From the NCBI GenBank assembly GCA_017420845.1, contig JAFQOC010000357.1:1-6336 (forward strand): DNA of 6,336 nucleotides, written 5' to 3'. Shown here piece after piece: positions 5,291 to 6,336 of the stretch; within the stretch, counting starts at the first letter, position 1, and the number at the start of each line of letters is the position of its first letter. A program made the position numbers and the translations under genes. The DNA comes from Clostridia bacterium (lineage in GTDB: Bacteria > Bacillota > Clostridia > Oscillospirales > CAG-272). The notes under the pieces were generated by a model. It did not search any database, had not been told where the DNA came from, and saw only the letters and a program-made list of their open reading frames with translations.

Positions 5291-6078
5291 GAGCGGATCT
5301 GTATCTAACCAAGCAGGGCTACGTCGCCAGCCGCACCCTGGCCCAGAAGCTCATTGCCGACGGGGCGGTGACGGTGGACGGCCGTACGCTGAAAAAGTCC
5401 TCGGACGAGATTTCCGAGGGAGAGCATGCCGTTGCGGTAGCTGATACCGCCGACACCCGCTAAGTGGGACGGGGAGGTCTGAAGCTGGAGGCGGCTTTGG
5501 CGGCCTTTGACCTTGACCCTACGGGCATGACGGTGGCCGACATCGGTGCTTCCACAGGAGGGTTTACCGACTGCCTTTTGCAAAGGGGCGCCGCCCGTGT
5601 CTACGCCGTGGACGCGGGACACGGTCAGCTTCACCCCAGACTTCTGGCGGATCCCCGCGTCCGCTCCGCTGAGGGCGTAAACGCGCGGGAGCTGACCGCC
5701 GCCCATCTCATCCGCGTGGAGCAGGAATGGCAAAAAGCCCATTCCGACGGGGTGATGGAGCCTTTTTCAGGTCAAGTGGACGGTGTTGTCATGGACGTAT
5801 CCTTTATTTCCCAGACTCTGCTCCATCCCGCCTTGGCCTCCATTCTGAGGGATGGCGGCTGGATGGTGGCCCTCATCAAGCCCCAGTTCGAACTGACCCG
5901 ATCGGCGCTGAACAAGCAGGGCATCGTCAAGCAGGAGAAAGACCGCAAGGCAGCTGTGGAGCGGGTTTTGCAGTCTGCCGCCGCCTGCGGATTCGAGGCG
6001 GTGTCGGTGATCCCCTCGCCCATTGAGGGGGGAGATGGGAACAGGGAGTTTTTGGGGTACTTTGTTAAGAAAACGTGA
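5287..6078 (+). pseudogene. tlyA: TlyA-family rRNA 2'-O-methyltransferase, interrupted by an in-frame TAA
   Basis: Read through, this is 263 codons, normal for TlyA (about 265-275). TlyA methylates rRNA cytidine 2'-OH groups (C1409 of 16S and C1920 of 23S in M. tuberculosis) using SAM. Codons 1-58 (5287-5460) are a complete S4 RNA-binding domain: RADLYLTKQGYVASRTLAQK, then GAVTVDGR. Codon 59 is TAA. Codons 60-263 are a full FtsJ-like methyltransferase: GRGGLKLE with Lys66, SAM loop DIGASTGGFTD (85-95), DVSFIS (Asp170), IKPQFE (Lys198) and NREFLGYF (Glu254), so the K-D-K-E tetrad is intact. Intact homologues have an aromatic Tyr in the R-Y-V-x-R-G-G-L-K linker at this point, so TAC or TAT changed to TAA. 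The start ATG overlaps the yuiD stop. A GTG directly after the TAA could permit reinitiation, but it has no Shine-Dalgarno. It may be a recent pseudogene, a sequencing error, or two polypeptides. Confidence 0.88.
5461..5463 (+). other. In-frame nonsense codon in tlyA
   Basis: TAA sits between CGC (Arg58) and GTG (Val60) in the linker joining the S4 and methyltransferase domains. Frame is unchanged across it, so this is a substitution and not an indel. TAA is used as a normal terminator in the same window (xseA at 3437-3439, the M22 gene at 2159-2161), which argues against reassignment. Confidence 0.85.
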
Positions 6079-6126
6079 TGGTAAATTGCTGTTTATCGGT
6101 GCGTTGGGTTGCGACGACGCAGCGGG

Positions 6127-6149
6127 GTACAGGGGCGAAGCCCCTGCAC
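6127..6149. repeat. GC-rich hairpin with GAA loop
   Basis: The core CAGGGGCGAAGCCCCTG (6130-6146) is a perfect 7-bp stem closed by GAA, extended by two more outer pairs past an A/C mismatch. It contains GCGAAGC, known as an unusually stable DNA mini-hairpin. The plus-strand downstream tract is A-rich (6148-6155), not T-rich, so it does not fit an intrinsic terminator for tlyA. It is more like a REP-type palindrome. Confidence 0.75.
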
Positions 6150-6203
6150 AAAAAAGCGAAGGGGGGCGGTGTCGGAGGGGCTTTCCCACCTGCCGCACCA
6201 CGG

Positions 6204-6229
6204 ACAAATGCTGCTTTAGTGGCATTTGT
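6204..6229. repeat. Perfect 8-bp inverted repeat
   Basis: ACAAATGC (6204-6211) pairs with GCATTTGT (6222-6229). Two G-T wobbles and one C-G pair can extend the RNA stem inward to 11 pairs with a TTTA loop. No T-tract follows. Confidence 0.7.
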
Positions 6230-6231
6230 AA

Positions 6232-6277
6232 GCCGCAACAAGCAACTTCGAATCTTTGTCTACTTTCGTGTTGCGGC
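6232..6277. repeat. 9-bp inverted repeat GCCGCAACA / TGTTGCGGC
   Basis: GCCGCAACA (6232-6240) is perfectly complementary to TGTTGCGGC (6269-6277) across a 28-nt loop. The right arm also matches GCCGCAA at 6300-6306, so two mutually exclusive pairings exist. Confidence 0.7.
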
Positions 6278-6290
6278 GGCCCTCTGACGC

Positions 6291-6304
6291 GCGGCGGAAG
6301 CCGC
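6291..6304. repeat. Short GC-rich hairpin GCGGC-GGAA-GCCGC
   Basis: A 5-bp perfect stem (6291-6295 with 6300-6304) with a GGAA loop, the last palindrome in the repeat-rich tail. Its right arm is shared with the competing TTGCGGC (6271-6277) / GCCGCAA (6300-6306) pairing. Confidence 0.55.
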
Positions 6305-6336
6305 AAGAAAATTGGCTATATCGAATAACATACGGC

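Larger units (their letters stand above)
6079..6336. repeat. Structured non-coding region after tlyA, likely dispersed repeat
   Basis: No convincing gene: the short open frames have no good start site and no recognisable motif. Instead there are four inverted repeats in about 180 bases, runs of G/C and A, and the word GCCGCAA twice (6232-6238, 6300-6306) with its complement TTGCGGC between (6271-6277). This density of palindromes resembles intergenic repeat families (REP- or MITE-like). I see no transposase and no clear target-site duplication. The usual next genes, nadK, argR and recN, do not begin here. Confidence 0.55.

Noticed and set aside
5461..5463. Recoding or code reassignment of TAA in tlyA
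   Set aside because: TAA ends xseA and the M22 gene normally in the same window, and no stem-loop or other recoding signal was recognised next to it. A point mutation or error is simpler.
6127..6155. Intrinsic terminator after tlyA
   Set aside because: The stem is strong, but the following bases on the plus strand are A-rich rather than T-rich. A minus-strand terminator would have the T run before the stem, not after it.
6023..6328. Open frame of about 100 codons running through the tail and overlapping the end of tlyA
   Set aside because: Its start lies inside the tlyA coding region, and the translation follows the palindromic repeats (Cys/Gly/Arg-rich) with no conserved motif. It is typical of spurious proteins called in repeats.

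Overview
The window looks like a chromosomal segment of a GC-rich Firmicute, most likely a clostridial gut-type lineage (Oscillospirales/Ruminococcaceae-like). This rests on strong purine-rich Shine-Dalgarno sites, near-consensus sigma-A promoters, a clostridial-style CsoR, and a housekeeping gene order related to the Bacillus/Clostridium nusB-xseA-xseB-ispA-tlyA locus. The taxonomic call is inference; no rRNA or taxon marker is present.

Region 1 (1-344, minus strand) is the 5' part of a copper-sensor repressor gene, csoR, running off the left edge. It has a perfect TTGACA-17-TATAAT promoter and a palindromic CsoR-type operator over the expected transcription start, so it should be copper-responsive and autoregulated. 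Region 2 (345-557) is the intergenic space between the divergent csoR and nusB transcripts. It holds a second near-perfect promoter reading right.

Region 3 (558-6078, plus strand) is one long, tightly packed run of genes: nusB (antitermination factor), a TsaD/Kae1-like M22 protein, xseA and xseB (exonuclease VII subunits), ispA (farnesyl diphosphate synthase), a yuiD-like divergent PAP2 membrane protein, and tlyA (rRNA 2'-O-methyltransferase). Spacings run from a 4-nt ATGA overlap to 134 nt, and each start has a ribosome-binding site or an overlap, so one operon from the 459-487 promoter is plausible. Themes are transcription/ribosome function (nusB, tlyA), DNA processing (xseAB) and isoprenoid/cell-envelope lipid metabolism (ispA, perhaps yuiD). 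Compared with Bacillus subtilis (nusB-folD-xseA-xseB-ispA-dxs-tlyA), the folD slot holds the M22 protein and the dxs slot holds yuiD.

The main anomalies are: (a) tlyA is split by a single in-frame TAA at codon 59, exactly where the family has a Tyr, while everything downstream is intact; (b) a five-copy 7-bp tandem repeat sits between xseA and xseB; (c) the M22 protein keeps the metal and nucleotide motifs of TsaD but with altered signature residues.

Region 4 (6079-6336) has no convincing gene. It is packed with inverted repeats, some mutually exclusive, and looks like a dispersed intergenic repeat or small non-autonomous element rather than the nadK-argR-recN continuation usual after tlyA. 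I found no CRISPR array, tRNA, rRNA, phage or transposase gene, and no clearly new multi-gene system.
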